Below are positions 34,134 to 42,860 of a stretch of DNA of 64,000 nt, piece by piece (position 1 is the stretch's first letter; each line of letters begins with the position of its first letter). The stretch comes from Streptomyces sp. NBC_00582 (GTDB taxonomy: Bacteria > Actinomycetota > Actinomycetes > Streptomycetales > Streptomycetaceae), in contig NZ_CP107772.1 of the NCBI RefSeq assembly GCF_036345155.1, forward strand, positions 5,270,001 to 5,334,000, given 5' to 3'. A program made the position numbers and the translations under genes. The notes beneath the pieces are model-generated. The model worked only from the letters and a program-made list of their open reading frames with translations. It made no database searches and was not told where the DNA came from.

Positions 34134-34859
34134 GTGTCCGACCGGGGCCGTGAGCGCATAGCGGCAGTACTCGCCGACGCGGTGCGCGATGCCGAACCCT
34201 CCGAGGTGCCCGAGCGGCTGTGCGCCGCCGCCGTGCGGCTGCTGCCGGTGAGCGGGGCGGGCGTGGCGCTGTGGGGCGAGGGGATACCCGTACCGTTGAG
34301 CGCGAGCAGCGCCCGGGCCGAGCAGCTCATGGAGATGCAGGCGACCCTGGGCGACGGGCCCTGTCTGCGGGCCGCCGAGACCGGTGCGGCCGTGTACGCC
34401 TCCGATCTGACGGCGGGCCGGGACGCCGTCCGCTGGCCCGTCTTCGCCCAGCAGGCCGCGGCGGCCGGGGTGCGCGCGGTGTACGCGCTGCCGCTCGGCG
34501 GCCACATGTCCTGCGTGGGGACCCTCGACCTCTACCGGGACGTCCCCGGTGAACTGGCCGGTGACGAGGTGCGGACGGCCCAGCTCGTGGCGGACGTGCT
34601 GACGGCGGCGCTGATGGCGCTGCCGCTCGGGGAGGACGACGGTCTGCGCCCGCCCGGTGAGGAGCCCTGGCTGAGCGCCCTCGCCACCGATCACGACGTC
34701 GTCCACCAGGCCGTGGGGATGGTCATGGCCCAGCTCGGCATCGACGCCGGGGAGGCGCTGGCCCGGCTGCGGGCCCACGCCTTCGCACAGGGTCGCACGG
34801 TCCTCGACGAGGGCCGTGAGGTGGTCGGCCGGCGCACCCGTCTCGACGACCGCGACTGA
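34134..34859 (+). CDS. GAF-ANTAR domain protein
   Basis: A 241-residue protein; the GTG at 34134 has GGAGG eight bases before it. The N-terminal half is a GAF sensor domain (RLCAAAVRLLPVSGAGVALW, MEMQATLGDGPCLRAAETGA, RWPVFAQQAAAAGVRAVYAL). The C-terminal ANTAR domain (DHDVVHQAVGMVMAQLGIDA, GEALARLRAHAFAQGRTV) binds paired hairpins in mRNA leaders and prevents termination. The signal and RNA targets are unknown. No paired-hairpin leader was identified next to it. Confidence 0.9.
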   Translation: MSDRGRERIAAVLADAVRDAEPSEVPERLCAAAVRLLPVSGAGVALWGEGIPVPLSASSARAEQLMEMQATLGDGPCLRAAETGAAVYASDLTAGRDAVRWPVFAQQAAAAGVRAVYALPLGGHMSCVGTLDLYRDVPGELAGDEVRTAQLVADVLTAALMALPLGEDDGLRPPGEEPWLSALATDHDVVHQAVGMVMAQLGIDAGEALARLRAHAFAQGRTVLDEGREVVGRRTRLDDRD

Positions 34860-34885
34860 GGGCCGACCGCCTGCGCGGGGTGCGG

Positions 34886-35659
34886 TCAGACCTGCACCCG
34901 CCCCTGCTTGCGCACATCCGCCAACCGCCGCACCCCGAGCTGCACCGCCGCCTGCGTCGCCTCGTTCGGTACGTCGCCCAGACCGCCGTTGGTCAGGGCC
35001 AACCCGTCCTCGCCCGCCCGGACGGCCGCCACGTCCAGCGCGAGGACGCTCGGCTGACCGTCGGCGTTGTCCCCGGCGGTCCCCCACAGCGTGAACGTCA
35101 CCCGCAGCCCCTGCCGCGCGTCCCCCACCGCCGGCAGCGGCAGATCGGTCACCTGCACGTCCTCCACGGTGTCCCGGCCGGCCGTGGCCGTGAACCGGGC
35201 GCACTTCTGCGGCAGCGACCTCAGCCAGGCCAGCGTCCGGTCCATGTCCGCCGGGCTTCTGCCGGTGAGCTGGTAGCGGAGCTGGGCGGCGGCGTCGGGG
35301 TCGTCGAGCCCCACGACCGCGCGGGCCGGGGCACCGAACAACTCGTCGCTGTAGAGCGCGTCGAGCAGCTTCTGGCACTCGGCGACGGGCGTGCTCGCCT
35401 TCAGCAGGCCGTCCCGCCAGGTGGCCGCGCCCCCGGTCGGGAGCCAGGGCGCCCCGAGGTCCTCGGGGGTGATGAGCGCCGCCTGCGCCTGGCTGTCGCT
35501 GAGGACGCGCGGGTCGGCCGACGCGGCGGGCTTGCTGGTCGACGCCTGGACGGTCGGGTCGGCGGGGGCGGCGGTCGGCGGGTGCTCCAGGCCGAGGGCG
35601 GCGCACCCGGTGACCGTCGTCAGCAGCAGGGCGGAGGCGAGGAGGGCGCGGCGGGTCAT
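34886..35659 (-). CDS. Lipoprotein of unknown function
   Basis: A 257-residue protein with a clear lipobox (VTGC, Cys near residue 19). A Thr/Ala/Pro-rich linker is followed by a PknH-sensor-like alpha/beta region: LITPEDLGAPWLPTGGAATW, ECQKLLDALYSDELF, RSLPQKCARFTATAGRDTVE and LRVTFTLWGTAGDN. Two Cys residues placed as in sensor domains of this kind could form a disulfide. A role at the outer membrane face is likely; the exact function is unknown. It converges with the GAF-ANTAR gene. Confidence 0.75.
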   Translation of the reverse strand: MTRRALLASALLLTTVTGCAALGLEHPPTAAPADPTVQASTSKPAASADPRVLSDSQAQAALITPEDLGAPWLPTGGAATWRDGLLKASTPVAECQKLLDALYSDELFGAPARAVVGLDDPDAAAQLRYQLTGRSPADMDRTLAWLRSLPQKCARFTATAGRDTVEDVQVTDLPLPAVGDARQGLRVTFTLWGTAGDNADGQPSVLALDVAAVRAGEDGLALTNGGLGDVPNEATQAAVQLGVRRLADVRKQGRVQV

Positions 35660-35770
35660 CGGGGACTGCCTCCTGACGTGGGGATACGTGCGCGTGGCGG
35701 GGTGCCTCCTCTCACGGCAGCACCGCCCGCGCGGCCCGACCAGCGCGGCGGGCCGTACGGGTGACGGGCG

Positions 35771-36034
35771 TTGCTGCGCGCGGTGGAAAAAGGGGGCCGG
35801 ACGACGGCGGCCGGGCTGCGCGCGGAACTCGCCGGCGAGGGAAGCCTCGGAGCGTGGATCCGGGCGGCGCGGCGGATGCCGTACCTGGCGGTGATCGGCG
35901 CGCGGGAGGCACGGGACGGCCCGGCCGCCGTACGCCTGCGGGACGGCCGCCGCCCCGGCCCCCTGCCCACCGGCGAACTGATCCGCCGCGTCGGGGAACG
36001 GGTGGCGGCCCGCGGAAGGGATCCGTGGGAGTGA
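35771..36034 (+). pseudogene. Fragment: anticodon-binding domain of a threonyl-tRNA synthetase-like protein
   Basis: Only about 85 residues remain. AAGLRAELAGEGSLGAWIRA, RRMPYLAVIGAREARDGPAA, VRLRDGRRPGPLPTGELIRR and VGERVAARG match the C-terminal HGTP anticodon-binding domain of ThrRS-type enzymes. The catalytic core is absent and the frame has only a weak TTG start. It looks like the tail of a lost paralogue, though a free-standing small domain cannot be excluded. Confidence 0.5.
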
Positions 36035-36052
36035 GCGGACAGGTCGGCCGGG

Positions 36053-37396
36053 CTACAGCGGGGGCTGGGCCGGGGCGGGTCCCAGGGTGGTGGTACCGGG
36101 GGCCGTGCGGTGGCCCAGGCCGGTGCGGTAGGCGTCCAGGGCAGCCTCGACGCGGCCTGTGCGGCGGAGCAGGTCTCCCAGGAGGCGGCACAGGTCGGCG
36201 AGGTCGCCGGCCGCTCCCGCGCGTTCCAGGAGGCTCAGGGCGCGGACGTAGTGCTCCTCGGCCGCCTCCGTGTCCCGTGCGTCCTCCGCGATGATGCCGA
36301 GGAGGCGGTGCGCGGCGGCGGAGTGGACGGCGCCGCGCTCGGAGGAGAGGTCGCCGAGGACGCCGTGCAGCAGGGCGGCTGCCTCCTGGGAACGGCCCCT
36401 GCGGTGCAGTACGTCGGCCAGCTCGACGGCGACCTGACTGCCGTAGAGGGTGGCGCGCTGGGCGGCGAGCATGGCCTGGGCCTGCTTCAACTCCTCCTCG
36501 GCGCGCTCCAGTTCGCCGTTCTGGGCGTAGACGTACCCGCGCATCCAGTGGCAGTTGGCGAGTTCGGTGCGCAGTTGGAGCTGGCGGTACAGCTCGGCGG
36601 CCTTGGCGAGGGAGGCGTCCGCCTCGGCGAGACGGCCCTCGGCGAGGAGGGTGCGGGCGACGGAGCGGTGCATCCGGGCGACCAGCGCGGGGTCGGCGAC
36701 CTGCGGGGCGAGGGCGAGCGCGAACTCGGCGGCCTGAGCGGCGCGGGCCTGCGCGCCCATGTCCATGTACGGGCCGATCACGGAGGCGTAGAGGAGGAGC
36801 AGCGCGTCGGGGTCGTGCAGTCCGCCCCGGTTGAGCTCGTCGAGGGTGGACTCCAGCAGATAGACGGCGTACCGGAGTTCCCCGGCGAGATAGTGGGCGA
36901 CGGCGCGCCCGCGCAGGGCGGGGACACGGACCGGCAGCGGGGCGTCGGCCAGGCACGCCTCGGCCCGTTCGAAGTACTGGCGGGCCTTCTCCAGGTCACC
37001 GGTGGAGATCTCGCACTCGCCGAGCCCGAGCAGCGCGCCGGCCTGTTCCTCGGCGAGCCCGTGCTCCTCGGCCTCGGTGAGCAGGACGGCGTACTGGGCG
37101 GCGGCCTCCTGGGCCTCACCGGTGGCCAGGGCCCGCTGGGCCTCGGTGAGACGGAGCCGCAGATCGGTGACGAGGCGGGCGGAACGCCCGGTCGCCAGTT
37201 CCTGGAAGTCCACACCGAGCCGCTCGGCGATGTGCCGCAGCGCCTCGTCGGAGGGCCGCACCCGGCCGGCCTCCAGCGTGGAGACATAGGCGGGCGTGTA
37301 CGTAGGCTCCGCCAACTGTCTCTGGGTCAGCCCGCGTTCGACGCGCAACCGCTGCACGCGCCGCCCGATGACCTCCGGTTCGTCCCGTTCTCCCAC
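36053..37396 (-). CDS. XRE-family HTH regulator with TPR repeats
   Basis: A 447-residue protein. The N-terminal HTH (GRRVQRLRVERGLTQRQLAE, TPAYVSTLEAGRVRPSDEAL) is followed by about ten TPR-like helix pairs (ALATGEAQEAAAQYAVLLTE, GLGECEISTGDLEKARQYFE, GYVYAQNGELERAEEELKQA and others). Such regulators bind peptides or proteins through the repeats and often act in development. It starts at a GTG. It faces a rightward region of gene debris across a 132-base gap. Confidence 0.88.
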   Translation of the reverse strand: MGERDEPEVIGRRVQRLRVERGLTQRQLAEPTYTPAYVSTLEAGRVRPSDEALRHIAERLGVDFQELATGRSARLVTDLRLRLTEAQRALATGEAQEAAAQYAVLLTEAEEHGLAEEQAGALLGLGECEISTGDLEKARQYFERAEACLADAPLPVRVPALRGRAVAHYLAGELRYAVYLLESTLDELNRGGLHDPDALLLLYASVIGPYMDMGAQARAAQAAEFALALAPQVADPALVARMHRSVARTLLAEGRLAEADASLAKAAELYRQLQLRTELANCHWMRGYVYAQNGELERAEEELKQAQAMLAAQRATLYGSQVAVELADVLHRRGRSQEAAALLHGVLGDLSSERGAVHSAAAHRLLGIIAEDARDTEAAEEHYVRALSLLERAGAAGDLADLCRLLGDLLRRTGRVEAALDAYRTGLGHRTAPGTTTLGPAPAQPPL

Positions 37397-37528
37397 GTCC
37401 TGTTTACCCCCAACTCCCCCTGCGCCTCTTGCCGTTGGAGTGTCGCAGCCCCTAGGTTAAACGGCGAATTAAGCATGCTTAACACATGAGTGTCGTCAGC
37501 CGTAGTCCGCCGATGTTGTGAGGTTGCC

Positions 37529-37687
37529 GTGCCCGGACCCACATCCCCCCACCCCGGACACCGCTACGTCAGGGCCCTCGCCGCCGCGGTCCTGGCCGCC
37601 GCCACCCTGATCACCGCCGCCAACGCCGTCCCTGCCAGAGCGACCCCCACCCCCCCGACGGCCCAGGAACAGCCCGGGGGCCGCTAG
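37529..37687 (+). CDS. Short signal-peptide-like fragment, possibly the start of a broken gene
   Basis: Fifty-two residues from a GTG with GAGG nearby. It reads as a basic n-region, a hydrophobic core (YVRALAAAVLAAATLITAAN) and an AxA cleavage site, then TPTPPTAQEQPGGR and a stop. Nothing follows in frame. It is either a tiny exported peptide or the surviving front of a gene destroyed by the rearrangement next to it. Confidence 0.4.
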   Translation: MPGPTSPHPGHRYVRALAAAVLAAATLITAANAVPARATPTPPTAQEQPGGR

Positions 37688-37699
37688 GGGGTGTTTCGA

Positions 37700-38090
37700 A
37701 AGTCCCGCATGTCCTTCGGTACGGCACGTCCGGGACGTAGGTCCGCCACTCCTCTCTCGTCAGGGCAGCCGCCCGCTGCGCGGCCGTCCTGCGCAACGTC
37801 TTCCCCGCCGCCCTCGGCGACAACGCCCCCGAAGCGGTCAGCGCCCTCGCCCTCGGCCCCGACGGCCACACCCGCGCCGTCGGCGGCGACGGGGGCACCC
37901 TCCAGCTCTGGGACACGACCACCCAGCGGCCCGGGCGGCCCTCTCCCGACGGCCGGCGAACCCCTCACCTCCCTCGCCTTCACCGCCGACGGCACGACCC
38001 TCCACACGACCGGCCTCCATGTCCCCCTCCACCCCTACGACCTGGACCCGGCACGGGTGACCGCGCACATCTGCGTGCGGGACGGGCCCG
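37700..38090. pseudogene. WD40-repeat gene remnant, rearranged with an inverted 3' piece
   Basis: On the plus strand from about 37780 the text reads AVLRNVFPAALGDNAPEAVS, ALALGPDGHTRAVGGDGGTL and LQLWDTTTQ, a WD40 repeat. After a frameshift near 37925 it continues GEPLTSLAFTADGTTLHTTG and YDLDPARVTAHICVR, the usual run-up to the end of Streptomyces WD40 proteins. The normal last piece, LTREEWRTYVPDVPYRRTC, is present but on the minus strand at about 37715-37775, to the left of the rest. So the tail was inverted or copied in inverted form. Confidence 0.55.
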
Positions 38091-38113
38091 GCGGGCAGGC
38101 GCAGCACCCCGCG

Positions 38114-39316
38114 TCAGGACTGGAGCTGCAGCTGCTGGAGCTGGCGCTGGACGTGGTCCAGGGCGCCCTCGCGGCGGCCCGGGACGCGGGTGCGCAGGTC
38201 GGCGAGGGCGGGGCCGAGGGCGCGGGCGCGGGCCGAGTCGGCTATCCGGCCCCACTGGTGGTGCGCCCGGTCCACGGCCGCCTCGACGGCGGGCGCGTCG
38301 GCCGCCTGCCCGGCGGTGAGCCGGGCGGCGGCGACCGCCATCCAGGTGCGGCAGCTGCGCTCGGCGTCCCCCGCGAACATCGCCAGATCGGCCCGCACCT
38401 CGGCCCAGTGCAACGCCTCCTCCGACCCCGCCCCGTGCGAGACGGCTGCCGCCCGCTCCCACCGCGCGGCCAGCGCGTCGGCATCGGCGTGCCGCCCGGC
38501 CTGGACGGCGGTGGAGATGGCGGCGTGCGGGTCGGATCCGGTGACTTCTGCGGGCGGGGGGACGACGTCCAGCCCGTCTGGGAGTCCCCCCTCTGCGGGA
38601 GTGTGACGACGAGGCCCGTTCAGGACCGGAACGGGGGTCTGGGGGCGGTAGCCCCCGGGAACGGGCTGCGCGGGAACGGGCAGCGCAGGAACGGGGCCCA
38701 GGACGAGATCCCCCACCTCCCCCTCCCCCGCGATCCGGGCCAACGCCGTCTGATGCAACTGCTCGACCGCCGGACGGCCCCCGCTGCGCAGTATCGTCGC
38801 GACCGCCTTCATGTACGTCGGTGAGGCCACCGTCCGCCGTCCCGGCGGCGGCGCGACCCTCCCGTAGACCGCGGCCGTCGGCCCGCACTCCAGCGCGTGC
38901 CCCCGCAGCCACCCCCACGTCTCGGCGTCGGCGTGCAGATCGAGCACCACGGTCGTCGTCCCCGCCGCCCGCAACCGCAGCTCCTCCCGGAACCAGTGCC
39001 AGGGGAACCCGGTGTACCGCACGGTGGACGGTGTCGTCCGCGCGAGGGCGAGATGCGGCAGGTGCTGACGCCGGTCGAGCTGGAGCTGCCCGGTGACGAA
39101 CACGGTCAGCGGCCCGGGCGCCGCCGCGGCGGCCCGCAGCCGGGTCAGCACGGCCTGCGGCTCCAGCGGATCGGCCAGCTCGACGACGTTGGCGGTGTCG
39201 GTGCCGGCCAGCACGGCGGGCGGCACGGCCGCGAGCACGGGGAGGACGGACGCCGCGTCCACCAGACACCCCTTGCCCACGGGCGACGCCGCGAGCAGCA
39301 GCACGGTTCCGGGCAT
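38114..39316 (-). CDS. Caspase-like-fold protein with degenerate catalytic sites
   Basis: A 400-residue protein; GGGAGGG precedes the ATG. The first 200 residues follow the order of caspase-like (C14) domains: a strand TVLLLAASPVGK, a helix, then NVVELADPLEPQAVLTRLRA, a second strand LTVFVTGQLQLDRRQHLPHL where active members have GHG, then VRYTGFPWHWFREELRLRAA and TTVVLDLHADA where active members have DxCHSG. Both the His and Cys positions are lost. The C-terminal half is a helical region (DADALAARWERAAAVSHGAG and onward). The fold call is inference. WD40 debris lies directly downstream. Confidence 0.55.
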   Translation of the reverse strand: MPGTVLLLAASPVGKGCLVDAASVLPVLAAVPPAVLAGTDTANVVELADPLEPQAVLTRLRAAAAAPGPLTVFVTGQLQLDRRQHLPHLALARTTPSTVRYTGFPWHWFREELRLRAAGTTTVVLDLHADAETWGWLRGHALECGPTAAVYGRVAPPPGRRTVASPTYMKAVATILRSGGRPAVEQLHQTALARIAGEGEVGDLVLGPVPALPVPAQPVPGGYRPQTPVPVLNGPRRHTPAEGGLPDGLDVVPPPAEVTGSDPHAAISTAVQAGRHADADALAARWERAAAVSHGAGSEEALHWAEVRADLAMFAGDAERSCRTWMAVAAARLTAGQAADAPAVEAAVDRAHHQWGRIADSARARALGPALADLRTRVPGRREGALDHVQRQLQQLQLQS

Positions 39317-39379
39317 TGGTCCCTCCCCCTGTCGATCAGTACCTCAGCACCGTAACCGCTGCTGCTGCAAAGGTCTGCC

Positions 39380-40591
39380 TCAGGCGGACAAACGTCCCCC
39401 AACGGGGCCTTCGTCGCCCGGCGTCGCCCTGCGCACCGCGAAGATCGTGGTGTCGTCCGCGAGCCGTCCCCCGCAGTGCCGCAGCGTGCGCTCCCGGACG
39501 AAGGCCACCAGAGGCCCGGGCCGGGCCGTGCGCGCGTCCCGCCGTACCGCCGCGGTGACCTCGTCGGCCAGCGGATAGAACTCCCCGCCGACGTCCCGCG
39601 CCTCCGTCACCCCGTCCGTGACCAGCAGCAAGGTCTCCCCTGCGGCGACCGCCACCCGCAGCACCGCCGCGCCGCCCGCCCCGACCGTCCGCCGGCCCGC
39701 GCCCGCGAGGTCCCCGAGGCCCAGCGGCAGCCCGTCCCCGCACGCCAGCGGTCGCACCCCCGCCCCGCTCACCACGAGCGGCGGCTCATGGCCGAAGCCG
39801 ACCACCTCGACCACCCCGCGTTCCCGCGCGGGAAACCCGATGAGGACGGCCGTGGCGAACCGGTCCCCCTCCTCCCGGCCCAGCGCCGCCGTGTGCAGCC
39901 GGTGCCGCAGCATCCGGGTCTCCAGGCGCGCGGCGACCACCGCCAGGTCCGCCTCGTGGTACGCCGCCTCACGGAACGTGCCGAGCAGCGCGGCCGCCGC
40001 CTCCACCGCGCCCAGTCCCTTGCCCTGGACGTCCCCGAGGAGGATCCGGGTGCCGTGCGGGCCGGGCTGGATGTCGTAGAAGTCGCCGCCCACGCGGGCG
40101 TCGGCGTCGGCGGCGAGATACACGGCCGCGTGGTCCAGGCCCCCGAAGAGCGGCGGCAGCGGGCGCAGCACCGTGCGCCGGGTCGTCTCCGCGATGTCCA
40201 TCATGTGCAGCATCCGCCGCTCGCCGCGCACCCGGACCGAGGAGGCGAGCACCGACAGCACCCCGCCGACGAGGACGAGCACGAAGTCGGCCGGGCCCTC
40301 CCGGTACTCGCTGGGCCAGGCGGTGTCGCTGACGACGTAGACGACGAGGGCGAGGACCGCGAAGAGGGCCGTCGTCCACACCCCGCACAGGGCGGAGGCG
40401 ATCGCGGAGACGAACACGCACCACGACACGATCCGGAACTCACCGGTGGAGTTGTAGTCGGCGAGGCTGATGGCGACGAGCACCGCCAGCGGCACCAGCC
40501 AGGTGACGCTGCGCCCCCGGACCTGCAGCAACTGATGACGTTGCAGGACGTCCCGGCGCCGGGCCCGGGCAGGGCGGGTGTCCCGCTCCAT
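39380..40591 (-). CDS. Membrane-bound SpoIIE/RsbU-type PP2C phosphatase
   Basis: A 403-residue protein. Three to four transmembrane helices (about residues 28-118: VTWLVPLAVLVAISLA, IVSWCVFVSAIASALCGVW, FVLVLVGGVLSVLASSV) are followed by a linker and the PP2C domain. The metal-binding motifs are intact: VGGDFYDIQPG, ILLGDVQGKG, LLLVTDGVTEARD and LADDTTIFAV. These phosphatases act on anti-sigma-factor antagonists in partner-switching cascades. No anti-sigma or antagonist gene is beside it. Confidence 0.92.
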   Translation of the reverse strand: MERDTRPARARRRDVLQRHQLLQVRGRSVTWLVPLAVLVAISLADYNSTGEFRIVSWCVFVSAIASALCGVWTTALFAVLALVVYVVSDTAWPSEYREGPADFVLVLVGGVLSVLASSVRVRGERRMLHMMDIAETTRRTVLRPLPPLFGGLDHAAVYLAADADARVGGDFYDIQPGPHGTRILLGDVQGKGLGAVEAAAALLGTFREAAYHEADLAVVAARLETRMLRHRLHTAALGREEGDRFATAVLIGFPARERGVVEVVGFGHEPPLVVSGAGVRPLACGDGLPLGLGDLAGAGRRTVGAGGAAVLRVAVAAGETLLLVTDGVTEARDVGGEFYPLADEVTAAVRRDARTARPGPLVAFVRERTLRHCGGRLADDTTIFAVRRATPGDEGPVGGRLSA

Positions 40592-40725
40592 GAGGTCAGC
40601 GAAACACGCGGTGGCACAGCCCGCATCCTGACCCCCGGCACGGGTACCCGACGCATCCGACTTGCCACCGCCCGCGCCCAGGTGTGCTCTGGAAGGCGGG
40701 GGCGAGGAGAGAGAGGAGCGCTCTC

Positions 40726-41166
40726 ATGGCTCATGCGGCACCCCCGGTGCGGACCGCGGCCCGGCCGGCCAGGACACCGGACATCTTCAGCGCACAGACC
40801 CACCGGATCGCGCGGTGGGCGGTCCCGGTGGCATTGGGACTCGTCTACGGCTACTGGGTGGCGGCCAACAACCGCGACGGCGGCCCCATCACCGGCTGGA
40901 ACGTCCTTCTCGGCTTCGTGAGCGCGATCATGTTCGCGGTGCTGTGGAGGGGCGTGATGGCTCTGGCCCCGCGGATGATGCGTGAACTGCACGCCGTGCT
41001 GTGGGCGGTGTTCTCGGGCTGTGCGTTCGGCTTCCTGATCGCGCAGACCTACGCGAGCCTTTTGCAGTCCGTGTGGCTGGGTCTGGTGATCGGCGCGACG
41101 ACGTTCGCCGTGCTGTTCTACCGCTACTACACCCACGAGGACGCGGAGGGGCACCGCATTCGGTAG
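40726..41166 (+). CDS. Small membrane protein of unknown function
   Basis: A 146-residue protein with four predicted transmembrane helices (WAVPVALGLVYGYWVAANN, NVLLGFVSAIMFAVLWRGV, VLWAVFSGCAFGFLIAQTY, SVWLGLVIGATTFAVLFYRY) and a charged tail. Not recognised. It is divergent from the phosphatase gene (134-base gap) and ends at a strong shared terminator. Confidence 0.75.
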   Translation: MAHAAPPVRTAARPARTPDIFSAQTHRIARWAVPVALGLVYGYWVAANNRDGGPITGWNVLLGFVSAIMFAVLWRGVMALAPRMMRELHAVLWAVFSGCAFGFLIAQTYASLLQSVWLGLVIGATTFAVLFYRYYTHEDAEGHRIR

Positions 41167-41180
41167 GGCAACGCAACCCG

Positions 41181-41217
41181 CACATGGGCCCCGGCGGTTC
41201 GCGCCGGGGCCCATGTG
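41181..41217. terminator. Bidirectional terminator
   Basis: CACATGGGCCCCGGCG pairs perfectly with CGCCGGGGCCCATGTG around GTTCG, followed by TTT. It sits between the convergent membrane-protein and SH3-protein genes. Confidence 0.85.
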
Positions 41218-41235
41218 TTTCCCTCATCCCTCCAC

Positions 41236-41766
41236 TCACCGGCCGACCGGGATCCACTCCCAGCCACCCGACGAGGTCTGTGACGTTCCGGAGACGCTGA
41301 AGCTCCAGGAGCCCGAGAAGCTGAACGAGCCGGAGCCCGAGACGCTGGACGAACTGTTGGTGAAGGGGGCGTCCCAGTTGGTCCAGTCCCCGTTCTTCCA
41401 CTGCGGGCACGGGTCGGCGCAGGCCGGTACGCGCGCGCCGCGGACGTCCACGAACGAGGCGTTGGCCCAGCCCTGGGCGTCGTAGAGCCAGTACCAGTAC
41501 GGGTTGCCGTTGACGCTCTGCCCCTTGACGCGGCACTGCACCAGGTCGTGGGTGCCGGGTTCGAGGCTGGTGACGACGGCGGAGTGCGTGGTGGGCTGCT
41601 GTCGCACGTTCAGGTCGGTGCGGGAGACGACGGTACCCACGACGGGTCCGCCGCTGTCGCCGGTCGGCGGGGCTGCCGCCGCCGAGGTTCCCGCCGCGGT
41701 CGCGGCGAGGGTGCCACCGGTGAGCAGGGCCGCGGCCAGAGTCCGCAGGGCCGGAGTGGTGCGCAT
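41236..41766 (-). CDS. Secreted SH3-like domain protein
   Basis: A 176-residue exported protein; AAGGAGG lies seven bases before the ATG. After the signal peptide (ALRTLAAALLTGGTLAATAA) comes a bacterial SH3 domain (VVSRTDLNVRQQPTTHSAVV, TSLEPGTHDLVQCRVKGQ, YWYWLYDAQGWANASFVDV). The C-terminus is a striking Ser/Gly/Phe run (NSSSSVSGSGSFSFSGSW) with alternating aromatics. SH3-like domains of this kind bind cell-wall peptides. The role of the Ser/Phe tail is unknown. Confidence 0.82.
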   Translation of the reverse strand: MRTTPALRTLAAALLTGGTLAATAAGTSAAAAPPTGDSGGPVVGTVVSRTDLNVRQQPTTHSAVVTSLEPGTHDLVQCRVKGQSVNGNPYWYWLYDAQGWANASFVDVRGARVPACADPCPQWKNGDWTNWDAPFTNSSSSVSGSGSFSFSGSWSFSVSGTSQTSSGGWEWIPVGR

Positions 41767-41942
41767 GATCCGCCTCCTTCTCCCCAGAACCAGGAAACAC
41801 CCGTTCGGGTGAACCCTCCACCGGAGGCACCACAGGCCCCATGGATCCCTGCGTTCCCAAGGGCACCCGTACGGCGTCGTCCGCACGGCCCAGGGGGCAC
41901 CCGTACGGCGCAGGCCCGCTGGCGTAGGCCGTCCCCGGACCG

Positions 41943-42860
41943 TTGCCTGGGAGGGTGTCCCGAAGCCTGCGGACCGCCCTCTCGGCCGTCCTGATCGCGC
42001 TGTCCTGCCTGCTCGTGCCGTTCGGCGCGCTCGCGGCGTGGGCGGCGTACGGCCTCACGGACACCCGCAGCTATGTCACCGCGATGGCGCCGCTGGCCTC
42101 CGATCCCGCCGTACGGGACGCCGTCGCGGACACGGTGGGCGACGGGGTGGCCCGCGAGTCGGGGATGAGCCCGCTGTTCCTGCGGGACGCGGTGCGCTCG
42201 TTCACCGCGACCCGCGCCTACCGCACGGCGTGGGACGCGGGCAACGAGGCCGCGCACACGGCCGTGATGAGGGCGCTGACCGACGACCGCGCCGGCCCCG
42301 ACGACGCACCCGTCACGGTGGACCTTGCGACGGTCACGACTTCGCTGAAGCACCAGATGACGCTCGACCATGTGCCGTTCGCGGAGCGCATCCCGATCGA
42401 GCACACCCGGGTGGCCCTGCTCCCGCCCGCTGAACTCGCCACCCTCCGGAAGGGCTATCACGTGCTCGACGTCGCCGGTTTCTGGCTGCCGTTGGCGGCC
42501 GTCGTCTTCGCCGCGGCCGGTATCGCCGTCGCCGCCTGCCGGCGCCGCGCGATCACCGCGACGGCTCTCGGCACCGCGCTCGGCGGCGCGTTCCTCGGTC
42601 TCGCCGTCGCCATCGGCCGCCGGCTCACCCTCGCCGACCTGCCCGACCCGGCCCATCGGCCGGCCGCCGCCGCGGTCTACGACGCCCTCACCACGACCCT
42701 GCGCACCGCCGCCTGGCTGCTGCTCGCGCTCGGTCTGACGGTGGCCGGGGCGACCTGGCTCACCGGTCAGTGGCGGGCGGCCCGGCTGCTGCGACTGCGG
42801 CGAGCGTCCGCAGCGCCCGCCGCAACTCCGCCTGCGGAGCCGACGCGAGCCCGAGCCTGA
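41943..42860 (+). CDS. Membrane protein of unknown function
   Basis: About 305 residues. The start is unclear: TTG at 41943 or GTG at 41955. One N-terminal helix (LSAVLIALSCLLVPFGALAA), an extracytoplasmic loop of about 130 residues (SYVTAMAPLASDPAVRDAVA ...), then three helices near the end (FWLPLAAVVFAAAGIAVAA and following). The family is known as conserved hypothetical in actinobacteria. The last 101 bases overlap the 3' end of the convergent MocR gene. Confidence 0.75.
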   Translation: MPGRVSRSLRTALSAVLIALSCLLVPFGALAAWAAYGLTDTRSYVTAMAPLASDPAVRDAVADTVGDGVARESGMSPLFLRDAVRSFTATRAYRTAWDAGNEAAHTAVMRALTDDRAGPDDAPVTVDLATVTTSLKHQMTLDHVPFAERIPIEHTRVALLPPAELATLRKGYHVLDVAGFWLPLAAVVFAAAGIAVAACRRRAITATALGTALGGAFLGLAVAIGRRLTLADLPDPAHRPAAAAVYDALTTTLRTAAWLLLALGLTVAGATWLTGQWRAARLLRLRRASAAPAATPPAEPTRARA

